Of a stretch of 64,000 nucleotides of DNA, positions 7,761 to 15,314 are shown one piece after another. Where the stretch lies: the NCBI RefSeq assembly GCF_025499515.1, contig NZ_JAMKFA010000001.1, positions 124,001 through 188,000 on the forward strand, in the 5' to 3' direction. The stretch's first letter is position 1. Every line of letters begins with the position of its first letter. Both the position numbers and the translations under genes were made by a program. The stretch comes from Flavobacterium odoriferum. GTDB taxonomy: Bacteria; Bacteroidota; Bacteroidia; Flavobacteriales; Flavobacteriaceae. The notes below the pieces were generated by a model, which saw only the letters and a program-made list of their open reading frames with translations, made no database searches and was not told where the DNA came from.

Positions 7761-8543
7761 ATGAATATTCAAACCATAAACCAATCGATTCAAAATCAGA
7801 AAGAACAATTATTAAATCATTCGTTATACAACAAAGTTAAAACGATTGAAGATTTACATTGTTTCTTAGAAAACCACATTTATGCGGTTTGGGATTTTAT
7901 GTCGTTACTAAAAGCCTTGCAAAATAAATTAACTTGCACTACAACTCCGTGGTTACCCATTGGAAATCCAGAAATTCGTTATTTAATTAATGAAATTGTT
8001 GTAGCCGAAGAAACCGATTTAACATTGGACGGAACACGTCAAAGTCATTTTGAAATGTATTTAGATGCGATGACACAATGTGGTGCTTCAACAAATCAGA
8101 TTAATGCATTTTTACAGAATGTAGAAGAAACGAAAAATATTTTTGTATCGATAAAGCAAAGTGATTTACATCCGAATGTGAAAGCGTTTTTAGATTTTAC
8201 TTTCCGTGTGATTGAACAAGGAAAACCACACGAAATTGCAGCAGCTTTTACTTTTGGAAGAGAAGATTTGATTCCGAATATGTTTACCGAAATTTTAAAA
8301 AGCTTCCAACAAAACTTTCCTGAAACTGATTTGTCAAAACTAATTTACTATTTTGAAAGACATATTGAATTAGACGCAGACGAACACGGACCAATGGCAA
8401 TGCAAATGATTGCAGAACTTTGTGGAGATTCAGAACAAAAATGGAATGAAGTTCAAGAAATTTCTGTTTTAGCTTTAGAAAAAAGAATTGGACTTTGGAA
8501 TGCAATTGAAGAGCAAGTGGAACAAAAACTTGAAATGGCATAA
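7761..8543 (+). CDS. DUF3050 family protein, heme-oxygenase-like fold
   Basis: A 260-residue soluble protein recognised as DUF3050 from ENHIYAVWDFMSLLKALQ (residues 37-54), NEIVVAEETD (77-86), SHFEMYLDAM (95-104) and YFERHIELDADEHGPMAMQM (197-216). The family is assigned to the heme-oxygenase-like superfamily of helical bundles. The spaced acidic and His residues (H39, E84, H96, H201, D205, H209) resemble the ligand pattern of diiron oxidases of that superfamily. Metal binding is my inference and no substrate is known. ATG 7761 was chosen over a GTG at 7701 because the intervening residues are unlike the family and the GTG directly follows the promoter box. It may be co-transcribed with the phosphoesterase 33 bases downstream. 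Confidence 0.8.
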   Translation: MNIQTINQSIQNQKEQLLNHSLYNKVKTIEDLHCFLENHIYAVWDFMSLLKALQNKLTCTTTPWLPIGNPEIRYLINEIVVAEETDLTLDGTRQSHFEMYLDAMTQCGASTNQINAFLQNVEETKNIFVSIKQSDLHPNVKAFLDFTFRVIEQGKPHEIAAAFTFGREDLIPNMFTEILKSFQQNFPETDLSKLIYYFERHIELDADEHGPMAMQMIAELCGDSEQKWNEVQEISVLALEKRIGLWNAIEEQVEQKLEMA

Positions 8544-8576
8544 TTTTTATATATTTATGCTTCCAAAAAAAGAAGT

Positions 8577-9473
8577 ATGTCATCTCAAACTCGTTTAACA
8601 AGAGCTTACAAAGAAGCCAAACGAATTCCATTTACCAATCAAGATAAATTTATTTTGTTTAGTGATTGTCATCGTGGAGATGCCAGTTTTGCTGATGATT
8701 TTGCCAATAATCGCAATATTTACATGCATGCTTTGAATCATTACTATAAAGAAAATTTTCAGTATATCGAATTAGGTGATGGTGATGAACTATGGGAAAA
8801 CATCTTTTTTAAGACGATTTTTGAAGCAAATAAAAACATTTTTTTAGTACTCCAAAAGTTTTTCAATCAAGGAAAATTACACATGATTTATGGTAATCAT
8901 GATTTCATTTTTCGAAATCCAAATACTGTAAAACGTGTTTTATCGGAATATTTTGAACCCAGAGAAGGAAAAAACGTACCGCTTTTCCCTGGCATAAAAT
9001 ATAACGAAGCTATTGTTTTAGAAAACACCGAAACCAAGCAAGAACTATTCTTAACACACGGTCATCAGGCTGATTTCATGAATTATGTGGGTTGGAAAAT
9101 CAATCGTTTTTTGGTTCAAGTTCTTTGGAAACCTTTGCAAGTTTGGGGTATAAAAGACCCAACAAGTCCAGCAAAAAACTATGTAGAACTTATTAAAGTT
9201 GAGCGTAGAATTAAAAAATGGATTGCTGCAAACGGAAATAAAATTACAATTACAGGACATACGCACAGACCACGCTTCCCAAAACCACAAGACAATGCTT
9301 TGCATTATTTTAATGACGGAAGTTGTGTGCATCCAAGAAGCATTACAGGAATTGAAATTGTGGAAGGAACTATTACTTTAATCAAATGGTATATTGACAC
9401 CACCGACAATGGTACGCTCCAAATTGTAAAAGAAGTTTTAGAAGGACCTTGTAAGTTGGAGGATTATAAATAA
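8577..9473 (+). CDS. Calcineurin-like metallophosphoesterase
   Basis: A 298-residue two-metal phosphoesterase. The ordered motifs are FSDCHRGD, then LGDGDELWEN, YGNHDFI, LTHGHQADF and ITGHTHRPRF, together a complete metal-binding set. It resembles UDP-2,3-diacylglucosamine pyrophosphatase-type enzymes (HRGD and DELWEN in place of the usual HLG and D..W), but it is longer and a separate LpxH-like enzyme is encoded at 14449. I therefore leave the substrate open. No signal peptide, so cytoplasmic or membrane-peripheral. Confidence 0.88.
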   Translation: MSSQTRLTRAYKEAKRIPFTNQDKFILFSDCHRGDASFADDFANNRNIYMHALNHYYKENFQYIELGDGDELWENIFFKTIFEANKNIFLVLQKFFNQGKLHMIYGNHDFIFRNPNTVKRVLSEYFEPREGKNVPLFPGIKYNEAIVLENTETKQELFLTHGHQADFMNYVGWKINRFLVQVLWKPLQVWGIKDPTSPAKNYVELIKVERRIKKWIAANGNKITITGHTHRPRFPKPQDNALHYFNDGSCVHPRSITGIEIVEGTITLIKWYIDTTDNGTLQIVKEVLEGPCKLEDYK

Positions 9474-9502
9474 AAAAGCGAGAAAAAATTCTCGCTTTTT
9501 TA
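9472..9502. terminator. Bidirectional terminator between phosphoesterase and ferredoxin genes
   Basis: AAAAAGCGAGAA and TTCTCGCTTTTT form a 12-bp stem with A/T runs on both sides, placed between two convergent genes, so it can serve both strands. Confidence 0.88.
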
Positions 9503-9835
9503 TTATTGTTCTGGTGCTATTTCTAATTCTAAACCTTCTAAATCTTCGGTTATGTGAATTTGACAACCTAATCGTGAATTATCCTTTACGTGATAGGCTT
9601 CCCAAAGCATTGCTTCTTCATCTGGATTACGTTCTAATGAGATTACATCGTTTAAAACGTAACACTGACAAGAAGCGCACATGGCCATTCCGCCACAAAC
9701 TCCAACAGTTCCTTCTTCGGCTAATTCATAAGAACGAATTAACTCCATGATGTTCATATTCATGTCGGTTGGGGCTAACACTTCGTGTTTAACTCCGTTT
9801 CTGTCGGTTATGAAAATGGTTATGTCTTGTGGCAT
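9503..9835 (-). CDS. 2Fe-2S ferredoxin, adrenodoxin type
   Basis: A small electron carrier of 110 residues. The cluster ligands are C47, C53, C56 and C91 (C-X5-C-X2-C-X34-C, seen in GVCGGMAMCASCQC and SRLGCQIH), the vertebrate/adrenodoxin-type 2Fe-2S pattern. An additional Cys58 is not part of the motif. The start is ATG 9835; an upstream TTG falls inside the heptamer repeat and is rejected. It is downstream of a ferredoxin-reductase-type flavoprotein, its probable electron donor, and near the Fe-S genes mrp and nifU-like. Confidence 0.93.
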   Translation of the reverse strand: MPQDITIFITDRNGVKHEVLAPTDMNMNIMELIRSYELAEEGTVGVCGGMAMCASCQCYVLNDVISLERNPDEEAMLWEAYHVKDNSRLGCQIHITEDLEGLELEIAPEQ

Positions 9836-9840
9836 TATTA

Positions 9841-9900
9841 GTTTCAAGTTTCAGGTTTCAAGTTTCAGGTTCGCTTAACATGAAACCTGAAACTTAAAAC
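9841..9900. repeat. Heptamer hairpin repeat, copy 1
   Basis: Four exact 7-bp units (GTTTCAA, GTTTCAG, GTTTCAA, GTTTCAG) fill 9841-9868. After a spacer come TGAAACC, TGAAACT, TAAAAC (9881-9900), the inverse complement of the left arm. The arms can pair over about 20 bases. It lies between two co-directional minus-strand genes. Confidence 0.9.
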
Positions 9901-9911
9901 AAAATTTTTAT

Positions 9912-10970
9912 TTAATCAATCGATTTTACAACGGCTTTTTCAGCTTCTTTTCTTGTTCCATCAAAACCATCTACTCCAGAAACGGTGGTGTATTTCAATA
10001 CATAACGTTTTCCTGGATTGATTCTGTTGTAGACACTTTGGCACATTAAAGTCGCTTCGTGAAAACCACATAAAATCAATTTCAATTTCCCTGGATAGAT
10101 ATTTACGTCACCGATTGCATAAATTCCGTCGATGTTGGTTTGATAATCTAAAGCGTTATTTACTTTGATGGCGTTCTTTTCGATTTCTAATCCCCAGTTA
10201 GCAATTGGTCCTAACTTTGGTGTTAATCCGAAAAGCGGAATAAAATAATCACATTCTACTTTCATTCTAGCACCGTTAACTTCAATATCAACAGCGGTAA
10301 TTCTTTCACTACCATTAAACCCAACAACTTCAGCAGGAGTAACTAATTTAATTTTTTCAGCGTTTTTTAATTCTTGTACTTTTTCTACTGAATCTAAAGC
10401 GCCACGAAATTCATTTCTTCTATGAACTAAAGTCACTGAATTCGCAACATTCGACAAGAAAATACTCCAATCTAAAGCTGAGTCACCTCCACCTGCAATT
10501 ACGATATTTTTTCCACGGTATTTTTCTGGATCTTTTACGAAATAATCTACTCCACGGTCTTCTTTTTCATAGAACTCGATATCTTTTAAAATAGGTTTTC
10601 TTGGTTCAAAAGTTCCTAAGCCACCTGCAATTGCAATAGCTTTTGCTTGATGTTTTGTTCCTTCATTAGTGGTTACAATGAAGGTTCCGTCTTCTAATTT
10701 TTCAATGGTTTCAGCGGTTTCCCCTAACGTAAATCCAGGTTGAAACTGTTTGATTTGTTCCATTAAATTAGTCACCAAATCTCCAGCTAATACTGAAGGA
10801 TAACCTGGAATATCGAAAATAGGTTTTTTGGGATACAACTCCGCTAACTGTCCTCCTGGCTGAGGCAAAGCATCAATAATATGACATTTTAACTGTAATA
10901 ATCCGGCTTCGAAAACGGCAAAAAGTCCCGTGGGACCTGCGCCAATAATTAATATATCCGTTTGAATCAT
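9912..10970 (-). CDS. Ferredoxin--NADP+ reductase, thioredoxin reductase-like type
   Basis: A 352-residue FAD/NAD(P)H flavoprotein. The N-terminal FAD dinucleotide-binding motif is ILIIGAGPTGLFAVFEAG, followed by ALPQPGGQLAELYPKKPIFDIPGYP. The second nucleotide-binding site is IVIAGGGDSALDW. The C-terminal IDGIYAIGDVN contacts FAD. The redox-active CxxC of true thioredoxin reductases is absent, which marks the TrxR-like ferredoxin/flavodoxin reductase group (YumC type). The ferredoxin encoded just downstream is a likely partner. The heptamer repeat occupies most of the gap between the two genes. Confidence 0.92.
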   Translation of the reverse strand: MIQTDILIIGAGPTGLFAVFEAGLLQLKCHIIDALPQPGGQLAELYPKKPIFDIPGYPSVLAGDLVTNLMEQIKQFQPGFTLGETAETIEKLEDGTFIVTTNEGTKHQAKAIAIAGGLGTFEPRKPILKDIEFYEKEDRGVDYFVKDPEKYRGKNIVIAGGGDSALDWSIFLSNVANSVTLVHRRNEFRGALDSVEKVQELKNAEKIKLVTPAEVVGFNGSERITAVDIEVNGARMKVECDYFIPLFGLTPKLGPIANWGLEIEKNAIKVNNALDYQTNIDGIYAIGDVNIYPGKLKLILCGFHEATLMCQSVYNRINPGKRYVLKYTTVSGVDGFDGTRKEAEKAVVKSID

Positions 10971-11087
10971 GTTTTAAAATCTTTTAGTTTTGTAAAGTTA
11001 CAAATACTAAAATTTGCTATACGTTACAATAGTTACAAAGGTGCAAAATTGAATAATTCAACTATAACATAATATGATAATAATCAG

Positions 11088-11327
11088 TTATGCTATATTT
11101 TCTACTGTTTCAATTTGTGGAACATACTTTTTGATGGTAGTTTCTACACCTGCTTTCATAGTACTGATGCTTAAACTACAATTCGTACAAGCACCTTCTA
11201 AACGGACTTTTACGTGTTTATCATCAATAATTTCTACTAGTGAAATATTGCCACCATCAGAATTCAAAAACGGACGAATTTCCTCTAATGCTTTTTCAAT
11301 ATTATCTTTTATTTCTATTGTAGTCAT
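11088..11327 (-). CDS. NifU-like C-terminal domain protein (Fe-S scaffold/carrier)
   Basis: A 79-residue protein consisting only of the NifU C-terminal domain: EEIRPFLNSDGGNISLVEI and then VKVRLEGACTNCSLSISTM. The CTNC pair is the CxxC that holds or passes a 4Fe-4S cluster in this family. It follows mrp with a 1-bp gap, so the two are almost certainly co-translated, and it precedes ferredoxin reductase and ferredoxin, all consistent with Fe-S cluster delivery. Confidence 0.94.
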   Translation of the reverse strand: MTTIEIKDNIEKALEEIRPFLNSDGGNISLVEIIDDKHVKVRLEGACTNCSLSISTMKAGVETTIKKYVPQIETVENIA

Positions 11328-11328
11328 A

Positions 11329-12471
11329 TTATTTTCCTTTAACAGCAGAACATCCTGCCATTGTTGTTATTTTAATAGCTTCTGTAGGAGGCAAAGTTTC
11401 ATTACGATTCACCGTTTCTTGCACTACATTTCTTGTGATATTTTCGAAAACACTTTCTAAAACTGAAGCCGTTTGCAATGCTGCTGGGCGACCGTAATCT
11501 CCTGCTTCGCGGATGCTTTGTACTAATGGCACTTCTCCTAACAAAGGCACTTGTAAATCTTCTGCTAAGTTTTTAGCACCTTCTTTACCAAAGATATAAT
11601 ATTTATTTTCAGGAAGTTCTTCTGGAGTAAAATACGCCATGTTTTCGATAATTCCTAAAACAGGAACATTGATAGATTCCGACATAAACATCGAAACTCC
11701 TTTTTTAGCATCGGCTAAGGCAACTGCTTGAGGTGTACTTACCACAACCGCACCGGTAATTGGCAACGATTGCATGATTGATAAGTGAATATCGCCTGTT
11801 CCTGGTGGTAAATCGATTAGCATGAAATCTAATTCGCCCCAGTTGGCATCAAAAATCATTTGGTTTAATGCTTTGGCTGCCATTGGACCTCTCCAAATAA
11901 CCGCTTGGTCTGGCTTTGTGAAAAATCCGATAGACAAAATTTCTACACCATAACTTGAAACAGGTTGCATTTTTGATTTTCCGTCAACCTCAACTGAAAT
12001 GGGTTTCGAATTTTCAACATCAAACATAATTGGCATTGAAGGTCCGTAAATATCGGCATCTAAAACACCAACTTTGAATCCCATTTTAGCTAATGTTACC
12101 GCAAGATTTGCTGTAATAGTAGATTTCCCTACACCACCTTTTCCTGAAGCAACAGCAATGATATTTGAAATTCCAGGAATTTGTTTCCCTTTGATTAAAT
12201 TAGGGTTTTCTGGTTTTTCTGGTGCTTCCACCTTAATATTTACTTTTACTTTGGCTTTTTCGTACACTTTCTCGTGGATTACTTTTATGATATCCACTTC
12301 TGCGCGTTTTTTAATATGTAATGCTGGAGTTGATAAAAGTACATCAACTACAACTTCATCTCCAAAAGTGATTACATTTTGAATGGCGCCACTTTCGACC
12401 ATATTTTTACCTTCACCAGCCACCGAAATGGTTTCTAATGCAGTTAAAATTTCTTTTCTATCTAGTTTCAT
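11329..12471 (-). CDS. mrp: Mrp/ApbC-type Fe-S cluster carrier ATPase
   Basis: A 380-residue P-loop ATPase. An N-terminal MIP18/DUF59-like domain (about residues 1-85) precedes the deviant Walker A ASGKGGVGKST (residues 108-118). Further ATPase motifs are GVLDADIYGPSMP and MLIDLPPGTGDIHLS. In many bacterial Mrp proteins the segment after ENM carries a CxxC that bridges an Fe-S cluster. Here that position reads ENMAYFTPEELPENKYYIFG and has no cysteine; the only cysteine I see is near the C-terminus (MAGCSAVKG). The adjacent NifU-like protein has the CxxC instead. A TATCTTTG promoter box lies upstream. Confidence 0.93.
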   Translation of the reverse strand: MKLDRKEILTALETISVAGEGKNMVESGAIQNVITFGDEVVVDVLLSTPALHIKKRAEVDIIKVIHEKVYEKAKVKVNIKVEAPEKPENPNLIKGKQIPGISNIIAVASGKGGVGKSTITANLAVTLAKMGFKVGVLDADIYGPSMPIMFDVENSKPISVEVDGKSKMQPVSSYGVEILSIGFFTKPDQAVIWRGPMAAKALNQMIFDANWGELDFMLIDLPPGTGDIHLSIMQSLPITGAVVVSTPQAVALADAKKGVSMFMSESINVPVLGIIENMAYFTPEELPENKYYIFGKEGAKNLAEDLQVPLLGEVPLVQSIREAGDYGRPAALQTASVLESVFENITRNVVQETVNRNETLPPTEAIKITTMAGCSAVKGK

Positions 12472-12478
12472 TTTCTTG

Positions 12479-12600
12479 TTTAAGAGTTTATTAGTTTAAA
12501 AGTTAAAAGTGTTTTGCTTTTTATTTAAACTGAATATGAATTGCAAAGATAATAAGAACTTTATCAGTTTTAAAGTTTAGAAGTTTAAAGTTTTGTTATA
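12479..12600. repeat. Short-period TTTAAAAG-type repeats upstream of mrp
   Basis: The gap between the alkyltransferase-like gene and mrp holds two degenerate arrays with about an 8-bp period: TTTAAGAG, TTTATTAG, TTTAAAAG, TTAAAAG near 12479-12509, and TTTTAAAG, TTTAGAAG, TTTAAAG near 12568-12590. A promoter box separates them. Confidence 0.6.
12544..12551 (-). promoter_or_regulatory. -7 promoter box (TATCTTTG) for mrp operon
   Basis: Exact TAnnTTTG on the minus strand, about 72 bases before the mrp ATG, lying between the two short-period repeat arrays. Confidence 0.55.
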
Positions 12601-12632
12601 GTTGAATTGTTAGAATTTATTGTGTGCCAAAA

Positions 12633-12968
12633 TTAGAACTCTGGTTCCCAAAAGTGCTTTTCAAAATCTACGATTTGATTATCAACTACTTTAATTCCTT
12701 CGTTTTCTAGAAGTTGTTGCATTAAATTGGTGCCTTCAAAATGATGTTTGCCCGAAAGTAGTCCTTTTCTGTTAACAACTCTATGTGCTGGAACATCATC
12801 TAAATTATGAGAAGCATTCATAGCCCAGCCAACCATTCGTGCAGAACGAGCTGTTCCTAATGCTTTTGCGATAGCGCTATAAGAAGTAACTTTCCCTTCG
12901 GGAATTTGACGAGCAATTGTATATACTCGTTCAAAAAAGTTGTCGCTATTTGAAGTTGACTTTGCCAA
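12633..12968 (-). CDS. Alkyltransferase-like protein (ATL): MGMT homologue without the alkyl-acceptor cysteine
   Basis: A 111-residue DNA-binding protein of the methylated-DNA-cysteine methyltransferase fold: FFERVYTIARQIPEGKVTSY, then AIAKALGTARSARMVGWAM and the active-site region VPAHRVVNRKG. The acceptor motif PCHR is PAHR here (P60-A61-H62-R63), so the protein cannot accept an alkyl group. Such ATLs flag O6-alkylguanine for nucleotide excision repair (family knowledge). The base-flipping Tyr30 and an arginine-finger candidate Arg44 are kept. The start is TTG 12968, 5 bases after the LysE stop; no earlier ATG is available in frame without overlapping that gene. Confidence 0.9.
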   Translation of the reverse strand: MAKSTSNSDNFFERVYTIARQIPEGKVTSYSAIAKALGTARSARMVGWAMNASHNLDDVPAHRVVNRKGLLSGKHHFEGTNLMQQLLENEGIKVVDNQIVDFEKHFWEPEF

Positions 12969-12973
12969 AAAAA

Positions 12974-13600
12974 TTAAAAATACATTTTATATATAGAAGA
13001 AATTGCCACAATTCCGGTTAATGCAGCAATTAAAAAATTGATGTTTTGAACAATAAAAGTAAGCTTATGTTCAATTAACTTAAAAAATTTGGCATATAAA
13101 TAAAAAACAAAATAAGTTCCAACAGTTGCTGACACTGAAAACAATATAATAGAAATCATATCATACTGAAACAGATCTTTTGAAGACATCATTAAACTAG
13201 TTAAAGCATACCAAGGAATTGCAAACATGTTAAAAGAAGACATTGCCATTCCGTAAAAAAAGCGGTTTCTTTTTTTATCGATAGTAACTTCAATATCTTT
13301 TTTCTTTTTAGCATTAAAACCCATTATTGTAAAAGCAATGGTTAACCCAATGAAGATAAAAGTTCCAATCTTTTTTAAACCTTCACTAAAAACAGGATTT
13401 GCATCTAAAAACTTTGCGAAATAAGTTCCTAAAAAACTTTGAATAAAAACCACTACAACTGCTCCTAAAGCAAAATTTAGAGCTTGTTTTTGATTTTCTT
13501 TTATACTGATTTTAGCAATCGTCATATTCAACATGCCTGGAATAATGATACCGCCAATGGAAATTATCAAACCTAAAAAAAATGCTAAAACAAATGTCAT
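12974..13600 (-). CDS. LysE-family transporter
   Basis: A 208-residue inner-membrane protein with about six hydrophobic segments. The first runs through TFVLAFFLGLIISIGGIIIP and others include FALGAVVVVFIQSF, IGTFIFIGLTIAFTIMG and NFLIAALTGIVAIS. The fold and length suit LysE/RhtB-type exporters of amino acids or similar small molecules; substrate unknown. The start is ATG 13600, because a TTG at 13630 lies beyond the TACTTTTG promoter box. It is followed 5 bases later by the alkyltransferase-like gene, probably as one transcript. Confidence 0.8.
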   Translation of the reverse strand: MTFVLAFFLGLIISIGGIIIPGMLNMTIAKISIKENQKQALNFALGAVVVVFIQSFLGTYFAKFLDANPVFSEGLKKIGTFIFIGLTIAFTIMGFNAKKKKDIEVTIDKKRNRFFYGMAMSSFNMFAIPWYALTSLMMSSKDLFQYDMISIILFSVSATVGTYFVFYLYAKFFKLIEHKLTFIVQNINFLIAALTGIVAISSIYKMYF

Positions 13601-13614
13601 AAATTGATTTTTAT

Positions 13615-13622
13615 CAAAAGTA
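13615..13622 (-). promoter_or_regulatory. -7 promoter box (TACTTTTG) for lysE-type gene and ATL
   Basis: Exact TAnnTTTG on the minus strand, 14 bases before ATG 13600. It decides that start. Confidence 0.6.
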
Positions 13623-13653
13623 AGGAACAATATTGAAATGAATGTAACAAAAA

Positions 13654-14328
13654 TTACTTAATTCTAAACTGAATATACGTAATTGGTTTATTCACTTCTA
13701 AATATTGACTTTCATAAAATGTCTGAATTCCAGTTACTTCTGCTGGAGCACCTTCGTTTTTATAGATGTTATGATTGGCATAAATTACTTCATGACCTTC
13801 ACCATGTAACAATCCTAAAGTATAACCGTGCATAAACTCTGAATCGGTTTTTAAATGCATTAATCCGTTTGGTTTCAGAATTTTTTTATAATTATTCAAA
13901 AACTCAGAATTGGTCATTCTGTGCTTGGTTCTTTTGTATTTGATTTGTGGATCTGGAAAAGTAATCCAAATTTCAGAAACTTCATTTTCGGCAAAAATAT
14001 GATTAATTAATTCGATTTGCGTTCGCACAAAAGCCACATTATTCATACCTGAATCAACAGCCGTTTTAGCACCACGCCAAAATCTTGCCCCTTTGATATC
14101 AATTCCAATAAAATTTTTTTCTGGACTTCTTTCTGCTAAACCAACAGAATATTCGCCTTTTCCACAACCTAATTCTAAAACAATTGGGTTATCGTTTTTA
14201 AAGAACTCGCTGTTCCACTTTCCTCTCAACGGAAATTCGTTCCCTACTACTTCTTCTCTTGTTGGTTGAAAAACATTAGCAAACGTTTCGTTTTCGCTAA
14301 ATCTTTTTAATTTATTTTTACTTCCCAC
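13654..14328 (-). CDS. trmB: tRNA (guanine-N7-)-methyltransferase
   Basis: Makes m7G46 in tRNA with SAM. The 224-residue product has PIVLELGCGKGEYSVGLAE (SAM motif), FIGIDIKGARFWRGAKTA, the family motif IWITFPDPQIKYKRTKHRM and HLKTDSEFM. The start was set at GTG 14328, giving the N-terminus GSKNKLKRFSENETF that I recognise from flavobacterial TrmB; the frame is open upstream to a TTG at 14361, but those residues look extraneous. No ATG competes. Confidence 0.94.
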   Translation of the reverse strand: MGSKNKLKRFSENETFANVFQPTREEVVGNEFPLRGKWNSEFFKNDNPIVLELGCGKGEYSVGLAERSPEKNFIGIDIKGARFWRGAKTAVDSGMNNVAFVRTQIELINHIFAENEVSEIWITFPDPQIKYKRTKHRMTNSEFLNNYKKILKPNGLMHLKTDSEFMHGYTLGLLHGEGHEVIYANHNIYKNEGAPAEVTGIQTFYESQYLEVNKPITYIQFRIK

Positions 14329-14448
14329 TATTTCTCTAAATTTTTGGGCAAAATTAAGCAAATAATTAGCACTACAAATAAACTTTTAATAATGTTTCAG
14401 TAACCTTAACATTAGATTGATTTTGGTATTTTGCTTAAAATTTTTATT

Positions 14449-15267
14449 TTGAAGAAAAGAAAGGTAGAAGTTGTTGTAATTTCAGATGTTCATTTAGGAA
14501 CTTATGGTTGTCATGCAAAAGAATTATTAGCTTATTTATCTTCCATAAAACCAAAAACTTTAATTCTAAATGGCGATATTATTGATATTTGGCAGTTTAG
14601 AAAGTCCTATTTCCCGGCAAGTCATTTAAATGTGATTAAAAAAATAATTTCGTTAAGTTCAAAAGGAACGAAAGTGCATTATTTAACAGGAAATCACGAT
14701 GAATTCTTGCGAAAATTTACCGATTTACATCTTGGGAATTTAAGTCTTGAAAATAAATTAGTTTTAGAATTAGACGGAAAAAAAGCATGGATTTTTCATG
14801 GTGATGTCTTTGATGCTTCGATAACTCATGCAAAATGGTTGGCAAAATTAGGCGGTTGGGGTTATGATACATTAATTTTAATCAATCGTTTTTTAAACTG
14901 GGTTTTGGCTAAATTTAAAAAAGAACCTTATTCTTTATCAAAAAAAATAAAGAGTAATGTAAAATCTGCTGTAAAGTTTATTTCCAATTTTGAATCAGTT
15001 TGTACGGAATTAGCAATCAAAAACAAGTATGATTATGTGATTTGCGGTCACATTCACGAACCAAAAATGGAAACCATAAAAAATGATAAAGGCTCTACAT
15101 TATATTTAAATTCGGGCGATTGGATTGAAAACCTAACCGCATTAGAATACAACAAGAAAAAATGGAAATTATACAAGCACGAAGTCAATAAAGTTGAAGT
15201 CGATGAGGAATATAATTTTGATAGCGAAAATAAATTAGCAGAACAATTCATTTCTTTAATAAAATAA
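14449..15267 (+). CDS. UDP-2,3-diacylglucosamine diphosphatase-like metallophosphoesterase
   Basis: A 272-residue LpxH-like phosphoesterase, probably acting in lipid A synthesis on the cytoplasmic face. The complete metal motifs are VVISDVHLGTYG, LNGDIIDIWQF, LTGNHDEF, IFHGDVFD and VICGHIHEP. The start is TTG 14449, giving KKRKVEVVVISDVHLG; an earlier in-frame TTG at 14431 overlaps a promoter-like TATTTTG. The glycosyltransferase gene follows 47 bases later. Confidence 0.85.
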   Translation: MKKRKVEVVVISDVHLGTYGCHAKELLAYLSSIKPKTLILNGDIIDIWQFRKSYFPASHLNVIKKIISLSSKGTKVHYLTGNHDEFLRKFTDLHLGNLSLENKLVLELDGKKAWIFHGDVFDASITHAKWLAKLGGWGYDTLILINRFLNWVLAKFKKEPYSLSKKIKSNVKSAVKFISNFESVCTELAIKNKYDYVICGHIHEPKMETIKNDKGSTLYLNSGDWIENLTALEYNKKKWKLYKHEVNKVEVDEEYNFDSENKLAEQFISLIK

Positions 15268-15291
15268 TAGTCCATTTGAAAAGTTGATGCT

Positions 15292-15299
15292 TAACTTTG
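15292..15299 (+). promoter_or_regulatory. -7 promoter box (TAACTTTG) for glycosyltransferase gene
   Basis: Exact TAnnTTTG, 15 bases before ATG 15315. Confidence 0.5.
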
Positions 15300-15314
15300 T
15301 AGTAACAAAATAGA

